Assembly: GCF_021412565.1 (NCBI RefSeq)
Contig: NZ_JAKCLJ010000001.1
Span: forward strand, 186,001 to 250,000
Direction of reading: 5' to 3'
Length of the DNA stretch: 64,000 bases
DNA from: Shewanella sp. AS1
Lineage (GTDB): Bacteria; Pseudomonadota; Gammaproteobacteria; Enterobacterales; Shewanellaceae
In this document: positions 34,104 through 44,098 of the stretch, in pieces
Position numbering within the stretch: position 1 is the stretch's first letter
Layout of the letters: every line of letters starts with the position of its first letter
Position numbers and translations under genes: made by a program
The notes under the pieces: model-generated
The model's input: the letters and a program-made list of their open reading frames with translations, nothing else
Told to the model about the DNA's origin: nothing
Databases searched by the model: none

Positions 34104-35087
34104 TCAGCGGGTCATTTTCTTTACAAAAACAACCACGAACAGGGCGATGGTAAAACTGCCAGTAAAGGCCTCAAAGGCGGCAATAAGGCGTGAATAGCCT
34201 ATGGGAGTATAATCACCATAGCCTAAGGTGGTGAAGGTGACGACCGAGTAGTAGAGACAGTTAAAAAACAGATTGAGGTTATTGGCCAGCCCTTGATGGA
34301 TATCGAATTGATAAACTGTGTCATCGAAGCGCAGGCCGGTAAACAGATAGAGCACGGCGCAGCAGATAATCAACAAGATAGAAAACAGGATCACTCTGGC
34401 GGGGAGCTCACCGTAGCCACAAAACAGATCGATCACTTTCGAGAATATCCGCTGAAAACTGTATTTGGGCATCTGATGACGACGCATGGTCAGTTCTCGG
34501 CGCAGATAGTGACCCGCCATGGAAAATAGCCCCTCACGTTCGGCGGTTTTTCGTAGGTTACGATAGATCTCCTCCGCCTGCTGAAAGTAGTCATCGGCGA
34601 GGGCTTTCTCCCTTTGCTGCTGGGCTTGTTTGGCTAATTTTTCCTGCCTGATAATCGCGCCTGTGTGCATATTTTCGATCTTGGTGCCATTCCATTTGGC
34701 GCCTAATAAATTAGCATCCACTAAGTTCGCACAGTGTAGATTGGCCTCGCGCAGATCCGCCTTCATCAGGCTGGCCTGTTGCAAATTGATATTAAACAGG
34801 TGAGCGCCGCACAGGTTGGCGCGATACAGCTCGGCATGGGTCAGATCGAAGCCGGTTTTCTGATGATGGCGCACTAGATCTATGCCGGGCAGTTGGGCTT
34901 CTTTCAGGCAGATCCCCCTGAGCATACCGCCGCCGCGGGCAAACGCCTCCAGCCGAGCAATATCCTCGGGCTTGTCTTTGATGATGTCAGGATCGTGCCA
35001 ATAACAAAGGCCCGAAGGCTCAGCCGCTTCGGTGCAGCGAAAGCCCCCGTCTTCGTGATAGCAACATTGAGAGGTTTTTTGTGTCAT
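34104..35087 (-). CDS. Pentapeptide-repeat potassium channel with Cys/His N-terminal motif
   Basis: Counted from the ATG at 35087 (327 residues). Residues 1-35 hold a compact CCYHEDGGFRC and GLCYWHD cluster that could bind zinc. Residues about 75-140 carry pentapeptide repeats (LTHAELYRANLCGAHL, then LMKADLREANLHCANLVDAN). A coiled-coil region (AKQAQQQREKALADDY) leads to a membrane segment (ARVILFSILLIICCAVLYLF), a pore with the potassium selectivity filter TLGYGD, and the last TM (FTIALFVVVFV). It is thus a two-TM K+ channel with a cytoplasmic pentapeptide domain. The upstream in-frame TTG at 35108 is less likely. Its role is unknown. Confidence 0.8.
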   Translation of the reverse strand: MTQKTSQCCYHEDGGFRCTEAAEPSGLCYWHDPDIIKDKPEDIARLEAFARGGGMLRGICLKEAQLPGIDLVRHHQKTGFDLTHAELYRANLCGAHLFNINLQQASLMKADLREANLHCANLVDANLLGAKWNGTKIENMHTGAIIRQEKLAKQAQQQREKALADDYFQQAEEIYRNLRKTAEREGLFSMAGHYLRRELTMRRHQMPKYSFQRIFSKVIDLFCGYGELPARVILFSILLIICCAVLYLFTGLRFDDTVYQFDIHQGLANNLNLFFNCLYYSVVTFTTLGYGDYTPIGYSRLIAAFEAFTGSFTIALFVVVFVKKMTR

Positions 35088-35318
35088 AGCAAAAAGTATA
35101 GCCAGCAAAAGGCAAATCGCCCTGCGGTTTTTCCGCTGTGAATCACTTGCAAACTCAGCTGAGAAAACAGCGTTTTATGATCTGGTTCGTTATCGTATGA
35201 AATTAGTCCAAATCAGAGGCTGCCGCCCCTATGCGAACCCATGTGATTGAGTTAAAATACGCGGTTTGCACTAGTGCCCATCATTTTAAGCTGAACACGA
35301 GTTTTTAAGTAGAGAGTC

Positions 35319-36417
35319 ATGTTTGAAGTAAATCCGGTTAAATTTAAGATCAAAGAGCTGGCGGATCGCACCCAACTTCTTCGGGGGTATCTTTGACTAT
35401 GATGCCAAGAGTGAGCGTCTAGAAGAGGTCAGCCGCGAGTTAGAGAGCGCCGACGTCTGGAACAATCCTGAAAATGCCCAGGCCCTGGGTAAAGAGCGTG
35501 CCTCATTAGAAGCCGTGGTCAAGACCATAGATGATATGGACACTGGCCTTGAGGATGTGGAAGGCTTGCTGGAGCTGGCTGTCGAAGAGGAGGATGAAGA
35601 CACCTTCAACGACGCCCAGAGTGAGCTGCAGGATCTTGAGAAACGCTTAGAAGAGTTAGAGTTTCGCCGCATGTTCTCCGGCCCTCAGGATGCGTCAGAC
35701 TGTTACCTGGATATTCAATCGGGTTCCGGCGGCACAGAGGCGCAGGACTGGGCCAACATGGTGCTGCGTATGTACCTGCGTTGGGGCGAGGCCAAGGGCT
35801 ATAAGCCTGAGCTGATCGAAGTCACAGACGGCGATGTGGCCGGCATTAAAGGCGCGACCATTAAATTTACTGGCGAATATGCTTTTGGCTCGCTGCGCAC
35901 CGAAACCGGCGTGCACCGCCTAGTGCGTAAGTCGCCCTTCGATTCATCGGGCAAACGCCACACCTCATTCTGCTCTGTGTTTGTGTACCCTGAGATCGAT
36001 GATTCCATCGAGATCGATATCAATCCGGCGGATCTGCGTATCGACGTCTACCGCGCCTCGGGCGCCGGTGGTCAGCACGTTAACCGAACCGAATCTGCGG
36101 TACGTATTACCCACTTACCCACCAACACAGTAGTGCAGTGCCAGAACGATCGTTCTCAGCACAAGAACAAAGACACGGCGATGAAACAGCTTAAAGCCAA
36201 GCTGTTTGAACTGGAGATGCACAAGCAGAACGCCGAGAAGCAAGCCGCCGAAGATGCCAAGTCTGATATCGGCTGGGGCAGCCAGATCCGCTCCTACGTG
36301 CTCGACGATGCCCGTATTAAAGATCTGCGTACCGGTGTTGAAAACCGAAATACCCAGAGCGTCCTCGACGGCGATCTGGACAAGTTTATTGAAGCTAGCC
36401 TGAAATCTGGCCTTTAA
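35319..36417 (+). CDS. prfB: Peptide chain release factor 2 (programmed +1 frameshift)
   Basis: RF2 ends translation at UGA and UAA. The gene starts at ATG 35319 and reads 25 codons to an in-frame TGA at 35394-35396. A +1 shift continues in the second frame from 35395 to 36417, giving 365 residues as in E. coli. The SPF stop-codon recognition motif (RKSPFDSSG) and the catalytic GGQ ([13 protein letters not shown]) are present. The frameshift lets RF2 control its own synthesis. It lies 12 bases before lysS, the usual prfB-lysS pair. The short initial frame is real, not a pseudogene. Confidence 0.96.
35383..35397 (+). promoter_or_regulatory. prfB programmed frameshift site
   Basis: GGGGG acts as the internal Shine-Dalgarno-like element, followed by TATCTTTGAC. 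CTT TGA C is the slippery stop. E. coli has AGGGGG; here the first base is C (CGG codon, same Arg), which may slightly weaken pairing with 16S rRNA. Confidence 0.93.
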
Positions 36418-36429
36418 CGAGAGAAGAAG

Positions 36430-37932
36430 ATGACTGAACAAACCCAAGATGAAAACAAGTTAATTGCAGAGCGCCGTGCCAAGTTAGATCACGTTCGTGC
36501 CTCTTGCCCTGCTAACGGTCACCCGAACAACTTCGATCGAAAACATAAGGCGGCCGACATTCAGGCCGAGTATGGTCAATACAGCAAGGAAGAGCTGGAA
36601 GGGATGAATATCCAGCGTTCTATCGCCGGTCGTATCATGGCCAAGCGTGGACCTTTCCTAGTAATTCAAGACGTCAGCGGTCGCATTCAGGCTTATGCCG
36701 GTAAAGATGTGCAGAAAGAGCTGAAAGAGAAATACCAAGGCTTAGATATCGGTGACATCATAGGTGTGACCGGCCAGCTGCACCTGTCAGGCAAGGGCGA
36801 CCTGTATGTGAATATGGATGAGTACCAGCTGTTGACCAAGGCGCTGCGTCCTCTGCCTGAAAAATTCCACGGCCTGACTGACCAGGAGATGCGTTACCGT
36901 CAGCGTTATGTTGACCTAATCGTTAATGAAGATTCTCGCAACGCCTTCATCATGCGCTCTAAAGTGGTTACTGCTATCCGTAACTTCATGGTGAAAAAAG
37001 AGTTTATGGAAGTGGAAACCCCTATGATGCACAGCATCCCAGGTGGTGCGTCTGCGCGTCCCTTTATCACTCACCACAATGCGCTGGATATCGAGATGTA
37101 CCTGCGTATCGCGCCTGAGCTTTACCTAAAGCGTCTGGTTGTGGGTGGTTTCGAGCGTGTGTTCGAAATTAACCGTAACTTCCGTAACGAAGGCTTATCG
37201 CCACGCCATAACCCAGAATTCACCATGATGGAATTCTATATGGCTTATGCCGATTACCATGATCTGATGGATCTGACCGAAGAGATGTTAAGCTCAATCG
37301 CCACTGAACTGCTGGGTTCTCCTCAGCTGCCTTATGGCGAGCAGGTGGTCGATTTTGGTGGCCCGTATGCCCGTATGACCATGCTAGAAGCGATTAAGCA
37401 CTACAACCCGGATCACGCCGATATTCAGGCCATGTCTGTTGAAGATGTGCAAGACCGTGACCTGCTGGTGAAGATAGCAAAATCTGTTCACGTCGAAGTG
37501 GAGAAGTTCTGGACTTGTGGTCAGCTGCTGGAAGAGATCTTCGGTGAAACTGCCGAGCCTAAGCTTATCCAACCGACCTTCATCACTGGTTACCCAGCGG
37601 ATATCTCGCCACTGGCGCGTCGCAGCGATGACAACCCTTTCTTTACCGATCGTTTCGAGTTCTTTATCGGTGGCCGCGAAGTGGCTAACGGTTTCTCTGA
37701 GCTTAACGATGCTGAAGATCAGGACAGCCGCTTTAAAGCGCAGGTTGATGCGAAAGACGCCGGTGACGACGAAGCCATGTTCTACGATGCCGACTACATC
37801 ACAGCGCTGGAACACGGTCTGCCACCCACGGCAGGTCAGGGTATAGGTATCGACCGTCTGGTGATGCTGTTCACCAACACTCACACCATCCGTGACGTGA
37901 TACTTTTCCCAGCAATGAGACCACAAGGGTAA
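36430..37932 (+). CDS. lysS: Lysyl-tRNA synthetase (class II)
   Basis: This 500-residue enzyme charges tRNA-Lys. An N-terminal OB-fold anticodon-binding domain (about residues 60-150, with [20 protein letters not shown]) precedes the class II core: motif 1 around [15 protein letters not shown], motif 2 [23 protein letters not shown] and motif 3 [20 protein letters not shown] near the end. Length is typical of LysS. Co-transcription with prfB is likely from the 12-base gap. A palindromic terminator follows. Confidence 0.97.
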   Translation: MTEQTQDENKLIAERRAKLDHVRASCPANGHPNNFDRKHKAADIQAEYGQYSKEELEGMNIQRSIAGRIMAKRGPFLVIQDVSGRIQAYAGKDVQKELKEKYQGLDIGDIIGVTGQLHLSGKGDLYVNMDEYQLLTKALRPLPEKFHGLTDQEMRYRQRYVDLIVNEDSRNAFIMRSKVVTAIRNFMVKKEFMEVETPMMHSIPGGASARPFITHHNALDIEMYLRIAPELYLKRLVVGGFERVFEINRNFRNEGLSPRHNPEFTMMEFYMAYADYHDLMDLTEEMLSSIATELLGSPQLPYGEQVVDFGGPYARMTMLEAIKHYNPDHADIQAMSVEDVQDRDLLVKIAKSVHVEVEKFWTCGQLLEEIFGETAEPKLIQPTFITGYPADISPLARRSDDNPFFTDRFEFFIGGREVANGFSELNDAEDQDSRFKAQVDAKDAGDDEAMFYDADYITALEHGLPPTAGQGIGIDRLVMLFTNTHTIRDVILFPAMRPQG

Positions 37933-37985
37933 TCATGCTATTGCGGCACAGATGTGTCGCTTAATGAGCTATCGCTCAACAGTTG

Positions 37986-38011
37986 AAAACCAGCCCTAGG
38001 GCTGGTTTTTT
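37986..38011 (+). terminator. Terminator after lysS
   Basis: AAAACCAGCCC and GGGCTGGTTTT form a perfectly palindromic stem followed by a T-run. Confidence 0.88.
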
Positions 38012-38195
38012 GCTTATGGCCTAAGCCCTAAGCCCTAAGGCTTTGATGCTGGAGCTTTTGGCTATTTTTGTTGTCTAGCGAAGTTGCTTTGGCATCAACC
38101 AAATTTAGTTATTAATAGCCTGCGGTGGTGCTGTGCATGGATGCACGAATGTCGTGGTCACAAGGATGTGAAGGAACGACCTCTTGTGCAGGTAC

Positions 38196-38266
38196 TGCTT
38201 CGGGACGCTTTACGCCATCCATGGCCGCTTAACGAAAACATCCTGTTTTCGATACCCTCAGCCGCA
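38196..38266 (+). repeat. Left arm of a 71-bp perfect inverted repeat
   Basis: Positions 38196-38266 are the exact reverse complement of 41484-41554. The arms begin with TGCTTCGGGACGCTTTACG. Weaker similarity extends a few bases on both sides, so these look like two copies of a chromosomal repeat family rather than transposon ends. The whole block 37933-38696 holds no gene apart from this and the IS leader. Confidence 0.9.
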
Positions 38267-38520
38267 CCTACACTGAGGTATTATCTTTCTTCGCCTTGAC
38301 TGTATGGGAAGATCTTGGAGAAAAGCGAGTTAGATTTTTAATTTTTAACTCAATAGGTTCGGATTCATATTTATATGAACACGCCCAATTAAGCGGTTGC
38401 TAACGGCACGAAACTCAAACCTGGCTACCGTAAAAACCGCTGCCAGCCGGAATCAAAAGTGTCACAGGTCAGCAGTCCGACTTTAATTGCTTGTATGGTT
38501 AATCCTGTTCCATTTTAGGG

Positions 38521-39650
<1,130 letters not shown>

Positions 39651-39659
39651 ATATATTGA

Positions 39660-40520
39660 CTAAACACCACAGTCACTTGTTAAACGTTTCTTGTTGAGGG
39701 AATTCCTGAGAAATTTCCTTGCTTCTTTTCTATCAAACAAATAACGATTAATACCACCAATTACTATACCTGTACCACAATTAGGTCTTGGCTCACCAAC
39801 TGCGATCCCTACAGCACAATTAACAGTGTTTATTGAACCAAAGAAATTGGAGTTATTTGTATTAAAAAAGTAATTTTTACCAACCAAAAATTCAACACCA
39901 TTTCTTAACACTCGACCTTTGGAAAATCTTATTACACCAGGAGGTTCAAATTGAAGTTGAAGTAAAATTTTCCCTTTAGCTTCTCTGACAGTTAACTTCT
40001 GGGCAACCCACTCGACATCCCACTGAGTTGAATCATATACCAATTCATTATCAACTATATTTAGAATTGGTTTATTAAATTCATCAAATGCAACAAAGTT
40101 CATCAACAGTTTATCATCTTCAACGCGAAAACCTACCATTGCCAAACCATCGATTACTAAAGGAGCAAAAAAAGCATTATTAGGTAGCCCTTCAAATTTA
40201 AAGCAGCTATTTCCCAAATAGAACGCAACATCTTTACCTGAATAGTAAAGCATTACGTTTTTTGATACGCCTTTTTGTAAGTTATAAGGATTACTATTTG
40301 CCTTAAATACATCTTCTTTAGGCAGTAAGCCATTAGTCTTCATACCGTGATGTTCGCGACACAGAAGAGTTATTTCATCCGCGACATGACGCTGAACCTC
40401 TGCCCACTCCAGCATATGTTCATACTCATATAACGGAAATCCGCAGATTACACACCCAAACCCACAACGCTGTCTTACTTCTCGTTTAATTTCATCGGGT
40501 ATTGCCGGTCTATTTTGCAT
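39660..40520 (-). CDS. HNH endonuclease-domain protein with unknown C-terminal domain
   Basis: This 286-residue protein starts at ATG behind an excellent AGGAGG site. Residues about 12-62 form an HNH nuclease: RQRCGFGCVICGF, YEYEHMLEW and LLCREHHGMKT, supplying Cys/His zinc ligands and the catalytic His. The remaining 220 residues are not recognised; they are rich in hydrophobic and Gly/Asn positions (LVIDGLAMVGFRV, GSINTVNCAVGIAV). The low GC content and Asn/Lys-rich codon use differ from the neighbours. It lies 36 bases downstream of the second HNH gene in the same direction, so the two probably form an operon. A defence role is inferred from the pairing, not shown. Confidence 0.75.
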   Translation of the reverse strand: MQNRPAIPDEIKREVRQRCGFGCVICGFPLYEYEHMLEWAEVQRHVADEITLLCREHHGMKTNGLLPKEDVFKANSNPYNLQKGVSKNVMLYYSGKDVAFYLGNSCFKFEGLPNNAFFAPLVIDGLAMVGFRVEDDKLLMNFVAFDEFNKPILNIVDNELVYDSTQWDVEWVAQKLTVREAKGKILLQLQFEPPGVIRFSKGRVLRNGVEFLVGKNYFFNTNNSNFFGSINTVNCAVGIAVGEPRPNCGTGIVIGGINRYLFDRKEARKFLRNSLNKKRLTSDCGV

Positions 40521-40556
40521 GTTTCCTCCTGAAACGTTTAACGCCTTATTACACGT

Positions 40557-41234
40557 TTATTCATGTACGAGCCTCGATAGCTTTTTGTACATTGAACCAA
40601 CCAAAGAAGCTTTATTAATTCCATAGTGCATTTCTCTGTGGCAGTTTGGGCATAAGGCCACAGCATTTGTAACTGTGTCTGAACCGCGGTCAGCTAAACG
40701 ACGAAGGTGATGAACTTCTAGAAAAGGCTCACCTTCTGCTGTTGTAAAAGGTGCGTCAGAACCACAACACTCACATTTGCCGGATGCCTCTTTAAGAACC
40801 CATGCTTTAACTTTTGGATCTCTGTTGAAATTAGTTACTTGCGAATAGGTTTTCTCTGGCTCTTTTATACCACTTGGCTTGGGAAGGTTTTTCTTTGATT
40901 TATAAGAGATAACTTGAGTTTCAAACTCGGCGACTTTTGGTAGATTTAGCCCTTCAACTTCAGATATTAGCCTTTCAATTACAGCTGCGTTATTTGAACC
41001 AACATTTTTCGCAGGTATTAGACCAGAAATCCATTCTCGCCCCATAAGCGAATAGACATAAGAGATATTCTGCATTCGATATTCGAATGACTTCTCAGAG
41101 CGACCAAAACGATCAGCAAGTTCAGCGTAGATTTGCTTTTTAACAAATGGCATCCCCTTCGCTTCGGCAGAATGCATCTGAACATATGCTTCCACTGCTG
41201 CTCTTAATTCTTCATCTGTCCATTTATCGCTCAA
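40557..41234 (-). CDS. HNH endonuclease with N-terminal helical domain (McrA-like, putative type IV restriction)
   Basis: This 225-residue protein starts at TTG behind AGGAA. The N-terminal half has a helical, SANT/homeodomain-like segment (WTDEELRAAVEAYVQMH, then RSEKSFEYRMQNISYV). The C-terminal half is an HNH nuclease: GKCECCGSDAPF, FLEVHHLRRLADRGSDT and NAVALCPNCHREMHYG, with paired CxxC zinc ligands and the VHH catalytic motif. Such architectures are typical of McrA-like nucleases that cut modified DNA. It is the first gene of the pair. The GC content is lower than the host genes. Confidence 0.75.
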   Translation of the reverse strand: MSDKWTDEELRAAVEAYVQMHSAEAKGMPFVKKQIYAELADRFGRSEKSFEYRMQNISYVYSLMGREWISGLIPAKNVGSNNAAVIERLISEVEGLNLPKVAEFETQVISYKSKKNLPKPSGIKEPEKTYSQVTNFNRDPKVKAWVLKEASGKCECCGSDAPFTTAEGEPFLEVHHLRRLADRGSDTVTNAVALCPNCHREMHYGINKASLVGSMYKKLSRLVHE

Positions 41235-41483
41235 TCGTGATTCCTATAGACGTGTAATAGCTTACAAGCGAGACCATGCTACCTTGTAATGTTGGAGACC
41301 AAGCATGCATAGACACGCTAGTAAGGCTAAAAAAATTACTGTAAATCATACAGTAAAGTAAATGCTGCCTCAGCACAATGCGAACTGGGTGAAACGCCAC
41401 CGTTGTTTTAGCCAAGTTAGCTTTAACGACTCCATTCGTCATAAATACCGTCAAGTTGCACAGATGGAATAACCGAGTGCTGA
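41235..41483. other. Intergenic stretch upstream of the HNH pair
   Basis: About 250 bases with no convincing gene. A possible minus-strand frame at 41224-41454 has no family similarity. The stretch should contain the promoter of the HNH operon. Confidence 0.4.
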
Positions 41484-41554
41484 TGCGGCTGAGGGTATCG
41501 AAAACAGGATGTTTTCGTTAAGCGGCCATGGATGGCGTAAAGCGTCCCGAAGCA
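41484..41554 (-). repeat. Right arm of the 71-bp perfect inverted repeat
   Basis: Exact reverse complement of 38196-38266. Beyond the perfect part some similarity continues (GCAG, three variable bases, then CTGCTTCGGG in one orientation), again suggesting an older repeat family. From 41555 to 41762 nothing else is seen. Confidence 0.9.
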
Positions 41555-41762
41555 GCGTCTGCATATAAGGTTATTGTTTAACAGCATCGACTCGCTGTTT
41601 TCACATTAGTTCATCTCATTAGCTCATCACATAAGTTCGTCACATTAGCGACCATCTAATTGGTGGATCTACATTCGGCATCATTAGTAGCTTAAGTTGA
41701 CACCTTTAGGTATTTGCTACATTAACCTAGGTCAAACAATATTTAAGTTGTTGAGGTAGAGG

Positions 41763-41945
41763 CTATTTATTAGATTTATGTGTTTTACGTTCGAATATAC
41801 TCTTGCCTGTTATGATCTGATAAATTAGGTGTAGGCCACTTAGGGTAAGTATTGAGCCAGCGGCCGCCCATAAATAATCGCCCTCCATTAAGCCGTTAAT
41901 TAAACCAAATATGCCGATGACAAACGCAAACAATTGGCCAAACAC
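41763..41945 (-). CDS. Small two-segment membrane protein
   Basis: A 60-residue protein starting at GTG with GAGGGGG six bases upstream, a strong ribosome-binding site that supports a real gene. It has two hydrophobic segments, LFAFVIGIFGLINGLM and LWAAAGSILTLSGLHLIYQII, with a basic C-terminal tail. It should be an inner-membrane protein. No family is recognised. Confidence 0.6.
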   Translation of the reverse strand: MFGQLFAFVIGIFGLINGLMEGDYLWAAAGSILTLSGLHLIYQIITGKSIFERKTHKSNK

Positions 41946-42102
41946 AGTGAACCCCCTCAGATAGCTTAGGCATTAGAAAAATGGCTACCGCCCACCAAAC
42001 TCATTAATCAGGTCTGAATTAAATCCAAGATATCAGGGTGTTGTGTAAATAACGAACAATTACGCGTGACAATTTGTATCAGGCAAGGCTTGGTTGGAAT
42101 AG

Positions 42103-42136
42103 CTCAACGGGCTAAAGCCAGCTTTAGCCCGTTGAG
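42103..42136. repeat. 34-bp perfect hairpin downstream of the DUF4019 gene
   Basis: CTCAACGGGCTAAAGC and GCTTTAGCCCGTTGAG are 16-bp perfect arms with a two-base loop, 16 bases after the DUF4019 stop (minus strand). There is no T-run, so it may stabilise the 3' end or be a REP-like palindrome. Confidence 0.8.
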
Positions 42137-42152
42137 GTTGGATAGGGTCTTG

Positions 42153-42548
42153 CTATTGAATAAAGTAACCGACAGGCAGCCAGTCGCCGCTGGCTTTGCT
42201 TAGGGTGAGGGTTTCAACGGCGGCTTGTTTATTCTCGAACTCGGTTTGGAACTGGATGATGAGATATTCCCCATCGGGGGCGCCGGGCAGCGCTGCGTGA
42301 TTTTGCTGGTTCAGTTCAGTACGGGAAATCATTTTGCCAAAGGGCGGGCGCACAGCGGCGAGGGTTTCATCCCATTTACTCACGGAAACTTGCTCTTTAA
42401 AAAAATCGTCCGTCTGCTGCCAGCTCTCTGAATAGTTGCCTGCATCTACAAGCTCAAGCCATGCTTTGGCTGTGCTGGATGCGCTGTCATCTTGGGCGAA
42501 TAGCAGAGGTGAAAAACATAAGCTCAGTATCAGTATTAACTTTCTCAT
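42153..42548 (-). CDS. DUF4019 exported protein
   Basis: A 131-residue protein with a signal peptide (MRKLILILSLCFSPLLFA). The mature protein, AWLELVDAGNYSESWQQTDDFFKEQVS, then GEYLIIQFQTEFENKQAAVETLTLSKASGDW, follows the DUF4019 pattern: helix, strand, and a strand pair ending in PVGYFIQ. It is a periplasmic protein with unknown function. The start follows AAGGACTT. Confidence 0.75.
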   Translation of the reverse strand: MRKLILILSLCFSPLLFAQDDSASSTAKAWLELVDAGNYSESWQQTDDFFKEQVSVSKWDETLAAVRPPFGKMISRTELNQQNHAALPGAPDGEYLIIQFQTEFENKQAAVETLTLSKASGDWLPVGYFIQ

Positions 42549-42692
42549 TTTTAAGTCCTTTTATATTTGCAGTTGTGATGTTTAGCTTTCGTTGCCAAGC
42601 GGTCACAAAATATGAATGCGTTAAGCACTTTAGCAGGTTTGTTTGAAAAATAAACAGATAAAAGTGATGGCTTGAATGCTTTGCTTTGAAGT

Positions 42693-42753
42693 AAATCAGA
42701 AGCGTAAAGCCTATTATTATGGCATCTACACTTCTGATTTATTGAGGCTTTAC
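42693..42753. other. Interleaved inverted repeats (possible pseudoknot)
   Basis: AAATCAGAAG (42693-42702) pairs with CTTCTGATTT (42731-42740), and GTAAAGCCT (42704-42712) pairs with AGGCTTTAC (42745-42753). The order A-B-A'-B' is that of an H-type pseudoknot. It lies just after the stop of the CPBP gene (minus strand) and before the next gene. Confidence 0.45.
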
Positions 42754-42759
42754 TGCATA

Positions 42760-43539
42760 TCAGCCTTTCGCTGGCGATTTTGCCCCATATTCTTTACCAA
42801 TATTGCGTAGCATAAACAGGGCGAAGATAAGGTTAGGCAGATTGAGCAAGATGGGGGCATACAAGGCAAGGCCGGCTGGGTCTGCATCTGCTCCTTCGGG
42901 TCTGGCGGCCTGAGCAGCATGGCTGATAAGGAACAGCAGGCAATCCCAGAAGAAGTGGTAGATAATCGCTGGCCAGATAGAGCCTGTGCGCAGCAAAATC
43001 GCCAGAAAGACCAGACCACTCATGGTGGCGGCGATCGATTGCATGAGTGCTGGCATCAGGTCGCCGGTAATAAACACGTTGAGCGAGTGCACTGCACCGA
43101 ACAAGACTGAGGTGATCAGGATGGCGGGCCAGATATTCATCGCCTTTTCAAAGGCGCGAAACAGTATGCCGCGAAACATGATCTCCTCGGAGAAGCCGAC
43201 CATCAGAGTATTGAGGGCAATGAAGACGACAATATGAAAGGGTGGCAAACCAAGGAACACAGCACCGACGACAAACAGCAGCAGGTAAAGCGACGGAAAC
43301 CACATCACGCGCAAGACAGAGTGGGGGCGGCTAAACTGCAAATCCTTCCATTTGAACACCAAAATGGCCGCCACCAGTAGGGCTATTGCAGCGGCAAAGT
43401 GCCAGCCTATTCCTCCGGTCACCATATCGCTAAGGGAGATTTCGCCACCTGTAACTATCTGTGCGCCCAGCAGGGTGACAGAGATCCAGATCAGGTAGAT
43501 AACCAAGCTTATCCAGATGCGTTTTGATGTCTGACTCAT
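42760..43539 (-). CDS. CPBP-family intramembrane metalloprotease
   Basis: This 259-residue protein has about eight membrane segments. Motif 1 EEIMFRGILF (EExxxR), motif 2 FGAVHSLN (FxxxH) and motif 3 YHFFWD (HxxxD/N) identify the CPBP (Abi/Rce1-like) family. Members cleave or process membrane-embedded substrates; several are linked to bacteriocin immunity. Substrate unknown. It stands alone, with a DUF2956 gene 72 bases upstream in the same direction. Confidence 0.87.
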   Translation of the reverse strand: MSQTSKRIWISLVIYLIWISVTLLGAQIVTGGEISLSDMVTGGIGWHFAAAIALLVAAILVFKWKDLQFSRPHSVLRVMWFPSLYLLLFVVGAVFLGLPPFHIVVFIALNTLMVGFSEEIMFRGILFRAFEKAMNIWPAILITSVLFGAVHSLNVFITGDLMPALMQSIAATMSGLVFLAILLRTGSIWPAIIYHFFWDCLLFLISHAAQAARPEGADADPAGLALYAPILLNLPNLIFALFMLRNIGKEYGAKSPAKG

Positions 43540-43611
43540 TATGGGTTTCTCCCGTTGAAAACCTAATGTATTTGCCAGTGTACTTGGTAAAGTGTTTGAT
43601 TAGTATAGTGC

Positions 43612-43950
43612 TTATTTCACAAGCAGATAGAGCGCAAATCCAATCCAGGAGAGCAGAAGCAGCAGCCAGGGGAGGCGGGAAGTGCTTGGCTGCTCAGCAT
43701 GGTCAGAACCGCTATCTGATTCAGGCAAATGGCGCTGCTTGGCTTTTAGCTCTGACTTACGCGCCTTATCCCTATCCCGCGCTTTGCTCTTTTGTTGTTT
43801 CTTGTATTCGGCAATCCCTTTCTCTATTCCCTGGGCGATAAGCTTGGTCTGCTCTTTACTCTGCCCCGGTTTCTGGGTGGCCTTGGCCATTTTCAGGGCG
43901 TCCTGCCGAGTGGCTTCTGAGATATTTTTATTGGAACTGGCTTTACTCAT
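43612..43950 (-). CDS. DUF2956 family protein
   Basis: A 112-residue protein: a basic, lysine-rich N-terminal region (ATRQDALKMAKATQKPGQ, then KEQTKLIAQGIEKGIAEYKKQQK) followed by a single C-terminal membrane segment (LPWLLLLLSWIGFALYLL). This layout fits DUF2956, found in Shewanella and relatives, with unknown function. A cytoplasmic helix attached to the inner membrane is likely. Confidence 0.75.
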   Translation of the reverse strand: MSKASSNKNISEATRQDALKMAKATQKPGQSKEQTKLIAQGIEKGIAEYKKQQKSKARDRDKARKSELKAKQRHLPESDSGSDHAEQPSTSRLPWLLLLLSWIGFALYLLVK

Positions 43951-44098
43951 AGGGAATAACTATCTGACTGTTTTAAAGTTTGTAATATAACATAAAGGCT
44001 GGAGCTATTTTCCTCAAGCATCACAAACGGGGCAGTGTCAGGTGGCGCTAACTTTGGTAATCTAGTCGGGTTTTATTTCAACAAGATGAGCGATCACA

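Noticed and set aside
35319..35396. Short frame ending at TGA before the main RF2 frame, seeming to make a pseudogene
   Set aside because: The stop lies in the conserved RF2 programmed frameshift site, so it is regulation, not a mutation.
37384..37926. 180-residue frame opposite lysS
   Set aside because: It lies entirely antisense to lysS and has no family features.
38000..38300. tRNA or attachment site between lysS and the island
   Set aside because: No cloverleaf or tRNA ends were recognisable; only the inverted repeat is supported.
41224..41454. Possible 76-residue gene on the minus strand
   Set aside because: No similarity, no clear ribosome-binding site, and it overlaps the start of the HNH gene; treated as non-coding.
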